A DNA stretch of 64,000 nucleotides. Origin: Avipropionibacterium sp050157065. GTDB lineage: Bacteria > Actinomycetota > Actinomycetes > Propionibacteriales > Propionibacteriaceae. Both the position numbers and the translations under genes were made by a program. This document shows positions 8,219 through 16,168 of this stretch, one piece after another. Below the pieces are notes generated by a model that worked only from the letters and a program-made list of their open reading frames with translations, was not told the origin of the DNA and did not search any database. The stretch's first letter is position 1; every line of letters starts with the position of its first letter. The stretch lies in the NCBI GenBank assembly GCA_050157065.1, contig CP189573.1, one strand, 5' to 3'.

Positions 8219-9508
8219 TCAGACCCGCAGCTCGGTCGCCGGGGGGTCGGTCACCGGGTTGACGGGCAGGGGCGCGGACAGCGCCTTCACGAACGCGTTC
8301 GAGAACGCGATCACCGGAATCGCGAAGATGCCGCCCACGATGCCACCGATCGTGATGCCGACCGACAGGCCCAGGATCACCGCCAGGGGGTGCACCGAGA
8401 CCGCCTTGCCCAGCAGGAAGGGCTGCAGCACGTTGCCCTCCAGCTGCATCACCAGGATGATCGCGCCGAGCATGATCAACGCCTGCACCCACCCCAGGGC
8501 CACCAACGCCACCGCGACCGCGACGAAGCCGGTGACCAAGGCACCCACGATCGGCACGAAGGCACCGATGAACACCAGGGCCGCTAGCGCCGGCGCCAAC
8601 GGGACCCCGAGGATCAGCGCGGCGATCAGCACGCCGACGGCGTCGACCAGGGCCACGATCACGGTCGCCCGGACGTAGGCGATCAGGGAGGCCCAGCCGG
8701 TGCGCGCGGCGTGGTCGGTCCTGTCCCGGGCCGCCCGCGGCACGAAGCGCAGCACGAACGCCCAGATCGACCGGCCCTCGTACAGCAGGAAGAACAGCGC
8801 GAACAGCGCAACCGCCAGGCCCGCGACGAAGCGACCGACCCCCGCCCCGGCGCTGGCCGCGTACGAGGCGATCAGCTGCTGCGAGTTCTGCAGGAAGTCG
8901 GTGATCTGACCGATGAAGCCGTCGACCTGCTCCTGCGAGATCTGCAGCGGACTCTGGGCCAGCCACTCGAGCAACTGGCTGACACCGCCGACGGTCTGGC
9001 TGGCGAGCTCGGGCGCGTACGCCACGATCTGCCACACGATCAGCACCAGCACCCCGATCACGATCAGGAAGCCGCCCACCACGCCGATCGCCACGGCCAG
9101 TCCGCGTGGCATGCCGAGTCGTTCGAACCAACTGATCAGTGGCTGCAGCATGGCGGCCAGTAGCAGCGCGACCGCCACCGGCACGGTCACCTCGGAGAAG
9201 TACATCAGGACGTACCCGACACCGAGCACGGCAGCCGCGATGATCAACATCCGCCAGGACCAGCCGGCGGCGATCTGCAATCCCCACGGGATCGCTCGGT
9301 CGAAGGCCGCGATCCGCCGCTCGCCGGTCAGTGCGCCGTCCTTGCCCTCGTGACCCCCGCCCTCGTGACCCCCGCCCTCGTGACCCCCGCCCACGTTGCC
9401 GCCGCCCGCGGGGCCGGGGTGCGGTGGGTCGGTCGGCGTCGGCCGGGGCGGCGCCTCGACGTACGGTGCCTGACCTGGTGGCGTCCTGCGGGGGCGGCGA
9501 AGTGCCAT
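8219..9508 (-). CDS. AI-2E family transporter (TqsA/YhhQ-like permease)
   Basis: The 429-residue protein has a proline/glycine-rich cytoplasmic N-terminus (with three GGHEG repeats) followed by about eight membrane helices: a hairpin at the start, a long hydrophilic periplasmic loop with coiled-coil character (about 150-215), and a C-terminal bundle with ALVFIGAFVPIVGAL and QLEGNVLQPFLLGKAVSVHPLAVILGL-type motifs that define the AI-2 exporter superfamily. Members move autoinducer-2, Na+/H+ or unknown solutes; the substrate here is unknown. An AGGAG element lies six bases before the ATG at 9508. Confidence 0.9.
   Translation of the reverse strand: MALRRPRRTPPGQAPYVEAPPRPTPTDPPHPGPAGGGNVGGGHEGGGHEGGGHEGKDGALTGERRIAAFDRAIPWGLQIAAGWSWRMLIIAAAVLGVGYVLMYFSEVTVPVAVALLLAAMLQPLISWFERLGMPRGLAVAIGVVGGFLIVIGVLVLIVWQIVAYAPELASQTVGGVSQLLEWLAQSPLQISQEQVDGFIGQITDFLQNSQQLIASYAASAGAGVGRFVAGLAVALFALFFLLYEGRSIWAFVLRFVPRAARDRTDHAARTGWASLIAYVRATVIVALVDAVGVLIAALILGVPLAPALAALVFIGAFVPIVGALVTGFVAVAVALVALGWVQALIMLGAIILVMQLEGNVLQPFLLGKAVSVHPLAVILGLSVGITIGGIVGGIFAIPVIAFSNAFVKALSAPLPVNPVTDPPATELRV
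9346..9395. repeat. 15-bp tandem repeat encoding GGHEG, three copies
   Basis: The unit CCTCGTGACCCCCGC is repeated three times within the N-terminal linker of the AI-2E-type permease. The repeat keeps the frame and encodes a flexible Gly/His/Glu linker. Confidence 0.85.
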
Positions 9509-9649
9509 GTGTGGCTCCTGATGGTCTGGGACCGCGGGTGTCCGAACATCGTGCGGACCGCATCGTACCGGTAGCACCGGCCTCGAACACCGACCCGACC
9601 GTCGGTGCGTGCGTCGGTGACACCTCCGTCGCGTCACCGGCAGAACTCC

Positions 9650-9655
9650 TAGGAT
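9650..9655 (+). promoter_or_regulatory. candidate -10 box (TAGGAT) for the FGE gene
   Basis: TAGGAT ends six bases before the ATG at 9662. The AGGA within it could also serve as a weak ribosome site, so either a leaderless start or a short leader is possible. Confidence 0.4.
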
Positions 9656-9661
9656 GACGCC

Positions 9662-10699
9662 ATGGCTGATGTCCCCGGGTGCTGCGGACCCACCCGTCCC
9701 ACTCCCTCCGGTGCGGGGGTGCCCGCCGGAGGTGTGGTCGCCGAGGGCGTGGATGCCGAGCGGGTCGGGGCCGGCGCTGACGCAGCCGGGGCCGGCGCAG
9801 CCGGGGCGGAGCAGCCGGCCGCGAACGCTCGGGCGGTCTCACACGACTGGGTCACCGTCCCCGGTGGCCGGTTCTGGATGGGCAGCGACGCTGCCGACTC
9901 CTTTCCCGACGACGGCGAGGGACCGGTCCGCGAGGTCGAGGTGTCGACGTTCCGGATCGCCGCCACCACCGTCAGCAACGCCGAGTTCGGCGCGTTCGTG
10001 GACGACACCGGCTTCGTCACCGAGGCCGAACGGTTCGGCTGGTCGTACGTGTTCCGCGGTCTGCTCCATCCCGACGCCCGCCAACACGTCGTCGACGGCG
10101 TCGTACCGGATGCCTCGTGGTGGCTCGGGGTGACCGGCGCCCACTGGCGCCACCCGCAGGGCCCGGGTTCCACCGCACTCGACGACCATCCGGTCGTACA
10201 CGTGTCGTACGGCGACGCGACGGCGTACTGCTCATGGGCCGGGGTGCGGCTGCCCACGGAGGCGGAGTGGGAGAAGGCCGCCCGCGGCGGCCTCGACCGG
10301 GCGGTCTACCCGTGGGGTGACGAGCTGACACCTGGTGGGGAGCACCGGGCCAACATCTGGCAGGGCACCTTCCCGACCGACAACACCGGCGACGACGGGT
10401 TCGTCGGGACGGCCCCGGTCCGCAGCTTCGAGCCGAACGGCTACGGCACCCACCAGCAGTCGGGCAACGTGTGGGAATGGACCAGCGACTGGTTCTCCCC
10501 GTTCTGGCACCGGCGGGACCAGCCTCGCACCCGGGTCGATCCGCAGGGTCCGCCGCGGGGGACCAGCCGCGTGGTGAAGGGCGGCTCGTACATGTGCCAC
10601 CTCTCGTACTGCAACCGCTACCGGGTCGCCGCCCGGACGCAGACCACCGCCGACACCTCGTTGGGCCACACCGGCTTCCGGGTCGCGACCGACGGCTGA
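9662..10699 (+). CDS. formylglycine-generating enzyme (FGE/SUMF1 family)
   Basis: The 345-residue protein has a Cys/Pro/Ala-rich N-terminal extension and then the FGE-sulfatase fold: WVTVPGGRFWMGSD, PVVHVSYGDATAYCSWAG, RLPTEAEWEKAARGG, SGNVWEWTSDWFSP and KGGSYMCHLSYCNRYRVAAR. The two copper-binding catalytic cysteines of true FGEs are present at 312 and 317 (CHLSYC), so it should oxidise a sulfatase CxPxR cysteine to formylglycine rather than be one of the many paralogues lacking the pair (such as ergothioneine synthase-like proteins). No sulfatase is encoded in this window. Cytosolic by prediction. Confidence 0.92.
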   Translation: MADVPGCCGPTRPTPSGAGVPAGGVVAEGVDAERVGAGADAAGAGAAGAEQPAANARAVSHDWVTVPGGRFWMGSDAADSFPDDGEGPVREVEVSTFRIAATTVSNAEFGAFVDDTGFVTEAERFGWSYVFRGLLHPDARQHVVDGVVPDASWWLGVTGAHWRHPQGPGSTALDDHPVVHVSYGDATAYCSWAGVRLPTEAEWEKAARGGLDRAVYPWGDELTPGGEHRANIWQGTFPTDNTGDDGFVGTAPVRSFEPNGYGTHQQSGNVWEWTSDWFSPFWHRRDQPRTRVDPQGPPRGTSRVVKGGSYMCHLSYCNRYRVAARTQTTADTSLGHTGFRVATDG

Positions 10700-10755
10700 G
10701 GGTGCCGGCCGGCGAGTCCGGTCGGAACTGTCACCTCGATCACGTCGGCAGGCCC

Positions 10756-10785
10756 TGTCACCGACGGGCCCTCCGCGCCTAGGCT
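10756..10785 (+). promoter_or_regulatory. candidate promoter for the 10793 gene
   Basis: TGTCAC (10756-10761) and TAGGCT (10780-10785) are 18 bp apart, and the -10 ends seven bases before the ATG at 10793. This is consistent with a leaderless mRNA. Confidence 0.45.
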
Positions 10786-10792
10786 GACGTCC

Positions 10793-11215
10793 ATGATCAC
10801 GATCTACTTCGTGGCGGCCGATGCACAGTCGGCCGAACGGGCCGTCGGCGGCGGCCCACAGGGCGAGGACACCGTGGAGTCCGAGGTCGACCCGACGGCG
10901 CTGGCCTGGCTCGACGCCCAACTCACCGGGCGCGACCTGGACGACCTGCTGGGGGAGGACCTCACCACGGCCGACGGGTCCGATGCAGCGATGGTCGGAC
11001 GCAGTGGCGGCGCCTACGTGGTCGCCCTGGATCCGTTGTTCACCACGGAACTGGCACGGGCCGACGTCGACGAACTGCTGCCGACGTGGTTGGAGTCCGA
11101 CGACGTCGACGGGGCCGATCCCGAGGACATGTCGGACTTCCTGACCGACCTGCAGACGCTGTGCGCGGACGCCGCCGACGCCGGGCACCGGGTGTACTGC
11201 TGGGTCGGGGCCTGA
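10793..11215 (+). CDS. conserved hypothetical acidic protein
   Basis: This is a 140-residue, strongly acidic protein starting MITIYFVAADAQSAERAVGG. It has no membrane segment or signal peptide. The middle reads VDPTALAWLDAQLTGRDLDDLL and the end LTDLQTLCADAADAGHRVYCWVGA, resembling small DUF1877-like cytosolic proteins, but I cannot assign a family with confidence. Codon use matches its neighbours. It is followed after 15 bases by the convergent M81 peptidase gene. Confidence 0.7.
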   Translation: MITIYFVAADAQSAERAVGGGPQGEDTVESEVDPTALAWLDAQLTGRDLDDLLGEDLTTADGSDAAMVGRSGGAYVVALDPLFTTELARADVDELLPTWLESDDVDGADPEDMSDFLTDLQTLCADAADAGHRVYCWVGA

Positions 11216-11230
11216 CGCCGGCGAAACGGC

Positions 11231-12709
11231 TCAGCCGGCCGCGTAGGTGGTCTCCGGCTCGTACGGGAACATCGGCTGCCGACGCTTGGCGTAGTCGAAG
11301 CCGGTGACCGAGGACCGCGTGGTGCCCGGGCTGTCGGCCTCGACGAAGCTCCGGCACACGTCGCCGTAACCGGCCCGTGGACCGTTCACCCCCTTGCCGA
11401 CGATGACCTGCTGCGCGGTCGGGTCGATGCCGAGGGTGACCAGCTGCTGGGCGCTGACCGGCTGGGTCCGGCGGCTGGTGACCACCACGGTGACGCCCTG
11501 GTCGGTCTGCACCGCGATCGTGTCGCCGGCGTCGAAGTCGCGGATGCCACCGTGGGCGATCTTGGGCTCGGAGTACCGGCCGTCGCTGCGGGCCAGCAGC
11601 GTGCCGCTGATCGGCACCGGCTCGCCGGCCGACTCGGGCAGTCGGGCACCGACGGTGACGTCGACACGGCTGCCGAGCGGTGTGTCGCCGACCGCCCGGA
11701 CGGCACCGGGATCGTTCACGATCACCACGGAGCGCTCGACCCGTTGTGCCAACATCTCGGCCAACATCACCGTCGAGTCACCCGGCCCACCACCACCGAT
11801 GTTGTCGCCGACGTCCAGCAGCAGCACCGGCGCCTCGTCGGAGGCGGCTGCCTGCCGTACGGCTTCGGGCACCGGCAACCCGTCGCCCTGCAGTTCTTCG
11901 CGCAGCGCCCACACCTCGGCGGCCATGGTTCGGGCCACCTCGAGCCCGGCCTCGGCGGACTCCCGGTGGGTGACCACGACCGACATCCCGAGGAACGGCA
12001 CGTCGGCGTAGGGGAACCCCTCCATGATGCTGACGTCGGCGACGGCGGGATCGGCCTCCAACTCCCGGGAGCGGGCCAGCAGGCCGGCCATGGGCTCGGT
12101 CCGGGTGTCCTGCTTGGTGATCGTGACGACCAGCGGGATCTGCTCCAGGGCGACGTGCATCCGCTGCTGGGCGCCGATCATCTCCAGCACCAACTGCTGG
12201 CACTCCTGACCCCGTTCGTCAGCGTCGACGTGCGGGTTGGTCTGGAACGGCAGCACCGCGTCGACGACGTCGGTCAGGCCGTGGTCGACGTTGCCGTGCA
12301 TGTCGAGCACGATGCCGATCGGGACGTCCTGGCCGACCGCGGCACGGACGGCCTTGGCGACCGCGGCGTCGCCGTCGTCGTGGTGCTGCAGGACACAGGC
12401 ACCGTGCAGTTGCAGCAGGACGCCGTCCCAGGGGCCCTGCTCGGTGAGCAGTTGGACCATCCGGGCGATGACCTGCTCGAAGTCGGCCTCGGGCATCGGG
12501 GCGCACGGCACCGCACCGGCCAGGATCAGCGGCACCAGCTCGACCCCGGCCGCAGGGGTCAGGAAGCCCCCCATGACTGACCGCGTGCCCTCGTGCGCAG
12601 CGCGCAGGGCCTCGGCTTCGATCCCCGGCCCGAAGTCGGCGACGGTGAACGCCTGACTGGCATAGGTGTTGGTCTCATGGCTGAAGCCGAGTAGGGCCAG
12701 ACGCGTCAC
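11231..12709 (-). CDS. M81 family metallopeptidase (MlrC-like)
   Basis: The 492-residue protein shows the DUF1485/MlrC architecture: LLGFSHETNTYA at the N-terminus, LLQLHGACVLQHHDDGD and LDMHGNVDH with zinc-ligand-like Asp and His, then VLLLDVGDNIGGGGPGDST. The C-terminal domain begins near residue 370. The family is named for the enzyme that completes microcystin degradation, but most actinobacterial members act on unknown amides. The GTG at 12709 is preceded by GGAGG at good spacing, so codons upstream in the same frame are excluded. A short inverted repeat lies just upstream at 12729-12744. Confidence 0.9.
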   Translation of the reverse strand: MTRLALLGFSHETNTYASQAFTVADFGPGIEAEALRAAHEGTRSVMGGFLTPAAGVELVPLILAGAVPCAPMPEADFEQVIARMVQLLTEQGPWDGVLLQLHGACVLQHHDDGDAAVAKAVRAAVGQDVPIGIVLDMHGNVDHGLTDVVDAVLPFQTNPHVDADERGQECQQLVLEMIGAQQRMHVALEQIPLVVTITKQDTRTEPMAGLLARSRELEADPAVADVSIMEGFPYADVPFLGMSVVVTHRESAEAGLEVARTMAAEVWALREELQGDGLPVPEAVRQAAASDEAPVLLLDVGDNIGGGGPGDSTVMLAEMLAQRVERSVVIVNDPGAVRAVGDTPLGSRVDVTVGARLPESAGEPVPISGTLLARSDGRYSEPKIAHGGIRDFDAGDTIAVQTDQGVTVVVTSRRTQPVSAQQLVTLGIDPTAQQVIVGKGVNGPRAGYGDVCRSFVEADSPGTTRSSVTGFDYAKRRQPMFPYEPETTYAAG

Positions 12710-12728
12710 AGGAACCTCCGACAGTGGT

Positions 12729-12744
12729 TGAAATCGCTGTTTCA
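12729..12744. promoter_or_regulatory. short inverted repeat TGAAA-N6-TTTCA upstream of the M81 gene
   Basis: Five-base arms at 12729-12733 and 12740-12744 lie 20 bases upstream of the M81 start. The site is weak and its role is inferred only from position. The remaining 200 bp to the next gene show no other clear element except an AAGGAG ribosome site before 12954. Confidence 0.25.
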
Positions 12745-12953
12745 GAGACGCTACCAGCCGGGTCGGCGGCGTCCAGTTCTCGGTCGGTCGGTTGGCCCGG
12801 CGGGGCATCCCCGGGTTGTACCGCGTGGCATGATTGTCGTGGCCCGGCCGTGTGACGAGGGCGGATACGCCATTCGCCCCCTTCGGATGACACCATGGGA
12901 AACGGCATGTCGATGCGCACCGCAGGCCCCGCCCATCAAGCAAGGAGAACACC

Positions 12954-14420
12954 GTGAGCAATCCGTACCAGGGCAACCCGGGCCAGTCGGGCGGGCAGTC
13001 ACCGTACGGCCAGCAACCCCAGGGTGGCCAGGGTGGCTGGCAGCCGCAGGCACCGCAGGGTGGTCAACAGCAGGGTGGGTACGGCCAGTCCGCGGGTTCG
13101 CAGCCGAGTGCGCCGCAGTACGGACAGGGCCAGCAGCCGTCGTTCGGCCAGTCCGCGGGTTCGCAGCCGAGTGCACCGCAGTACGGACAGGGCCAGCAGC
13201 CGTCGTCCGGCCAGTCGGCCGGCTCGCAGCCGAGCGCCCCGCAGTACGGGGGTTCGCAGCCGCCGCCGGCGCCGGGTGCCGGACAGGGGCAGTGGGGTGC
13301 CGCACCGACGCAGGTGATGCACAACCAGCCCGGTGCGGGCGGCCAACAAGGCGGGTACGACAACGGCGGCCAGTGGGGCGCGGGCAACCCGCCGCAGCAG
13401 CCGCCCAAGAAGAAGTCCCCGGTGGGCAAGATCGTGCTGTTCGCCGGCATCGGTGTGCTCGTGATCGCACTCGTGGTCGGTGGGGTGCTGTTCTACAACG
13501 AGCAGCAGCGCATCAAGGCCGAGGAGGCCGCGGCCGAGGCGGCCCGGATCGAGAACGAGCGGCAGATCACCACGGCCGGCGAGACCGTCACCGGCTTCCT
13601 GGAGTCGCTGAAGGCCGGCGACCTGAACGCCGCCCTGGCCTTCGCCGCGGAGAAGCCGGAGGGGCCCCTGCTGACCGAGGAGGTGTTCGCCGCGGCCGCC
13701 AAGGCTGCTCCGGTCGGCGACATCACCGCCGAGCCAGCCCAGGTCACCCAGGATCCGAATGGCGCCTACACGACGGCGACGGTGAAGGCCTCGTACACCG
13801 TTGACGGCAAGACCGTCGAGAAGGACTGGGAGCTCACGAAGAGCGGTGAGGACTGGAAGCTCGCGACGATCACCGCGCCCGTCACCTTCGGGTCGACCAA
13901 CCTGAAGGTGCTGGTGAACGGCACCGAGATCACCACCGACAAGGCCGAGGCGCTGCCCGGCAAGTACACCGTCACCACCGACTCGGAGTACATGGCCTTC
14001 AAGAGCGGCTCGTTCACCGTGGTCGAGCCGGGCGCCGCCGTGTCGTGGCTGGCCGACGCCGCGCCGACGGAGAAGGCCACCACCGAGGGCGTGGCCGCGG
14101 TCAAGGAGTCGCTCAACAACTGCCTCAAGCAGAAGTCGCTGGCCCCGGCGAACTGCCCGTTCAAGTTCAACACCGCAGACGGTGTGAACGTCGATGCCAA
14201 CAGCATCAAGTACACCCTCGAGGGTGACCCGTTCGCCAACGCGAAGCTGTCGGTCGCGGGGACCGTGGGCACGCTGCCGCTGACCATCCGCGTCGGTGTC
14301 ACCGCCACCGGCACCCGGGGCAGCAGCAAGGTGACGCTGAAGGCGGATCCGCGGGACCGCAACGTGATCGCGCTGGTCAGCCTCGACGGGACCAAGAAGG
14401 TGCTCTGGCGGGCTGCCTGA
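12954..14420 (+). CDS. single-pass membrane protein with prion-like Q/G/S/Y N-terminus
   Basis: The 488-residue protein has three parts. Residues 1-150 are low-complexity, rich in Gly, Gln, Ser, Pro and Tyr with a 21-residue repeat (GQSAGSQPSAPQYGQGQQPS). A KKKSP-flanked membrane helix spans about 160-182. After it comes a short Glu/Ala-rich coil and an extracytoplasmic region with two NTF2-like or DUF4878-like modules (TAGETVTGFLESLKAGDLNAA...; then a later domain with a Cys pair NNCLKQKSLAPANC). Gln-rich tails like this occur on actinobacterial envelope proteins; function is unknown. The GTG at 12954 follows AAGGAG. Expected topology is N-terminus in the cytoplasm, C-terminal domain outside. 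Confidence 0.82.
   Translation: MSNPYQGNPGQSGGQSPYGQQPQGGQGGWQPQAPQGGQQQGGYGQSAGSQPSAPQYGQGQQPSFGQSAGSQPSAPQYGQGQQPSSGQSAGSQPSAPQYGGSQPPPAPGAGQGQWGAAPTQVMHNQPGAGGQQGGYDNGGQWGAGNPPQQPPKKKSPVGKIVLFAGIGVLVIALVVGGVLFYNEQQRIKAEEAAAEAARIENERQITTAGETVTGFLESLKAGDLNAALAFAAEKPEGPLLTEEVFAAAAKAAPVGDITAEPAQVTQDPNGAYTTATVKASYTVDGKTVEKDWELTKSGEDWKLATITAPVTFGSTNLKVLVNGTEITTDKAEALPGKYTVTTDSEYMAFKSGSFTVVEPGAAVSWLADAAPTEKATTEGVAAVKESLNNCLKQKSLAPANCPFKFNTADGVNVDANSIKYTLEGDPFANAKLSVAGTVGTLPLTIRVGVTATGTRGSSKVTLKADPRDRNVIALVSLDGTKKVLWRAA
13083..13250. repeat. 63-bp tandem repeat inside the Q/G-rich gene
   Basis: Units start at 13083, 13146 and 13209 (the last partial). The copies are nearly identical at DNA level, including synonymous positions, which indicates recent duplication and likely length variation between strains. 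Confidence 0.9.
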
Positions 14421-14516
14421 GAGTGCCGTACGAGCTCGTCCTGCCGTACCGGCTCGCCCTCCCGTACGAGCTCACCCTGCCGAAGCTGCCGTCCGACCGA
14501 ACGTCCAGGAGTTGAC

Positions 14517-14708
14517 GTGAGCCCTGCGTGGGTGCCGGTGTTCGTCCTGCCGATCATCGGGCTCGGCCTGGTGATCCTGGGCATCCGCTTCATGAACGAC
14601 CACCACCCGCAGGCGGCACTGCGCCGCATGCGGGGTGGGGTGTGCATTGTCATCGGCATCGTGCTGATGGTGGTGGCCGGGCTGATCGGCGCCTTCATGT
14701 CTGTGTAG
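14517..14708 (+). CDS. small two-helix membrane protein
   Basis: This 63-residue protein has two hydrophobic helices (about 5-23 and 42-60) separated by a basic loop with HHPQAALRRMRGG. The GTG at 14517 follows a weak purine stretch (CCAGGAGTTGAC). No family is recognised. It follows the Q/G-rich membrane protein on the same strand after 96 bases of repetitive GTACGAGCTC-like sequence and may be cotranscribed. Its last three codons and stop form the first unit of an 18-bp tandem repeat, so loss of the stop would add repeats of TRMSVQ-like residues. Confidence 0.6.
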   Translation: MSPAWVPVFVLPIIGLGLVILGIRFMNDHHPQAALRRMRGGVCIVIGIVLMVVAGLIGAFMSV

Positions 14709-14785
14709 ACACGCATGTCCGTGCAGACACGCATGTCTGTGTGGACACGCATGTCCGTGTGGACACGCATGTCTGTGCAGGGCGT
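14696..14785. repeat. 18-bp tandem repeat spanning a stop codon, about 4.5 copies
   Basis: Units CATGTCTGTGTAGACACG-like start at 14696, 14714, 14732, 14750 and 14768. The first contains the TAG stop of the small membrane protein. Copies differ at two or three positions. The tract separates it from the convergent VOC gene and could also fold into short CACG...CGTG hairpins. Confidence 0.9.
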
Positions 14786-14795
14786 GGTCGGGCCG

Positions 14796-15203
14796 TCATT
14801 CCCCCGGGTACGAGTCGATGTTGAAGATGTTGCCCTCGGGATCGGTGACGGCGACCGAACGACCACCGTGATCAGGTTCGCTGATCTCGTCCAGTTGACG
14901 GCCGCCCGCCGACAGGGCGCGCGCCCGCGTGGCGTCCACCTCGGCGTCGGAGTCGACCACGATGTTGATGCAGGCGGTGCCCGGTCGAGGGCCGACGCCA
15001 CCCTCGCGATCAGTGCCGAACATGATGCCGCCGTTGTCCCGCCACCTGAACTGGGCGTGGTGGATGAACGTGGGGTCGTCGGTGTCACGGACCACCATGC
15101 GTTCGGTGAAGCCAAGCGCCTCGACGAACGTGATCGCGGCCGCCGCATCGGCGTAGCGCAGGCAGGCATAGAGCTGTGGACGGGTTGGCTGGGTCTGTGT
15201 CAT
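14796..15203 (-). CDS. VOC (glyoxalase/bleomycin-resistance-like) protein
   Basis: The 135-residue protein has the paired beta-alpha-beta-beta-beta pattern of VOC proteins: RPQLYACLRYADAAAAITFVEALGF, then GGIMFGTDRE, and a final AVTDPEGNIFNIDSYPGE with the metal-ligand-like Glu. Its PhnB/YdfO-like character suggests a small-molecule binder rather than lactoylglutathione lyase. The ATG at 15203 is favoured because homology starts right after it. The AraC gene upstream on the same strand is 19 bp away, so the two form a likely regulator-effector pair. Confidence 0.85.
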   Translation of the reverse strand: MTQTQPTRPQLYACLRYADAAAAITFVEALGFTERMVVRDTDDPTFIHHAQFRWRDNGGIMFGTDREGGVGPRPGTACINIVVDSDAEVDATRARALSAGGRQLDEISEPDHGGRSVAVTDPEGNIFNIDSYPGE

Positions 15204-15222
15204 GCACCCATGGTGGCGCAGG

Positions 15223-16026
15223 TCAGGGGAGTGGTTCTTGTACGGATGGGAACTCACCCAGGGTTTCGCGCGGCGTCTGGCCGGCGAAGGCCCGCCAGTC
15301 CCGGTTGAGGTGGGCCTGGTCGGTGTAGCCCGTGGTGTGGGCGACGGTGGCCAGCGGCATCCCGTCAGTCGCCAGCTGGTGGGCCCGGTCGAACCGGGCC
15401 AGCAGGCTGAGCCGCTTCGGTGACAGGCCGAACTCGTCGATGAACCGGTTCCGGAGGTGTCGCCGCGACCAGCCCACGTCGTCGGCGATCCGATCGATCC
15501 GGTACGCCCCGTGGTGGGTGGTGATCATGGTCCAGACGGCGGAGAGTTCGGGGCTGCTGCTGGATCGTTCGGTGGCCGTCAGCCGGTGCAGCAGGTGCCG
15601 TTCCAACAGATCGAACCGGGACCCCCAGTCGACGTCGGCGAGTTGCCGGTGCAACGCGTCGTCGAACGCGGCGCCGACGTCGTCGTGCTGGGCGATGGTC
15701 CTGGCCAGCTGGCCGGCGGGCAGGCCGAGGATGCGCCGGGCACCGGTCGGGGTGAGCTGGAGCTGCATCCCGCACTGCACACCGTGGGTACGGATCAGCG
15801 CGGGTCGGTCGTGGATGCCGGCCACCATGGTCCAGTGTCGACGGGTGTCGGCCGTGTCGAGCCAGCCACAGTCCAGCGGCTCGGGGAACGACAGCACCAC
15901 CGTCAGGCCGGTGGACGGCAGCCCGTGGTGGGTGGCATGCGGGTCGTCGAGGACGTAGTCGTACCCGACGCAGCTCGTCACGTACGGGCGGAGCGCCGAG
16001 TGCAGCGGTCTGCTGAAGGTCGGCAT
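15223..16026 (-). CDS. AraC family transcriptional regulator
   Basis: The 267-residue protein has an N-terminal sensing domain (HSALRPYVTSCVGYDY..., with GLTVVLSF and RTHGVQCGMQLQLTPTGARRILG as in the DUF6597-like AraC group) and a C-terminal double helix-turn-helix: IDRIADDVGWSRRHLRNRFIDEFGLSPKRLSLLARFDRA followed by LATVAHTTGYTDQAHLNRDWRAFAG. It probably controls itself and the VOC gene downstream. A TAGACT box (minus strand, 16034-16039) ends seven bases before the ATG, indicating a leaderless start. Confidence 0.9.
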   Translation of the reverse strand: MPTFSRPLHSALRPYVTSCVGYDYVLDDPHATHHGLPSTGLTVVLSFPEPLDCGWLDTADTRRHWTMVAGIHDRPALIRTHGVQCGMQLQLTPTGARRILGLPAGQLARTIAQHDDVGAAFDDALHRQLADVDWGSRFDLLERHLLHRLTATERSSSSPELSAVWTMITTHHGAYRIDRIADDVGWSRRHLRNRFIDEFGLSPKRLSLLARFDRAHQLATDGMPLATVAHTTGYTDQAHLNRDWRAFAGQTPRETLGEFPSVQEPLP

Positions 16027-16033
16027 GGCGGTG

Positions 16034-16039
16034 AGTCTA
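16034..16039 (-). promoter_or_regulatory. candidate -10 box (TAGACT) for the AraC-VOC pair
   Basis: On the minus strand TAGACT is followed by seven bases and then the ATG at 16026, with no ribosome site. The 142-bp gap to the divergent VOC-GNAT gene must also hold that gene's promoter. Confidence 0.5.
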
Positions 16040-16168
16040 GTCCGGCGGGGTGACCGCCACCGAGGCTCGGCCGGCCCACCCACCGACCGACTGTGCGGTG
16101 TGAGGACCACCCCACCGTGGCGACGCAACGGGCTGGACGGTCCGTGTCACGGCTGTGAGGATCGGGGG

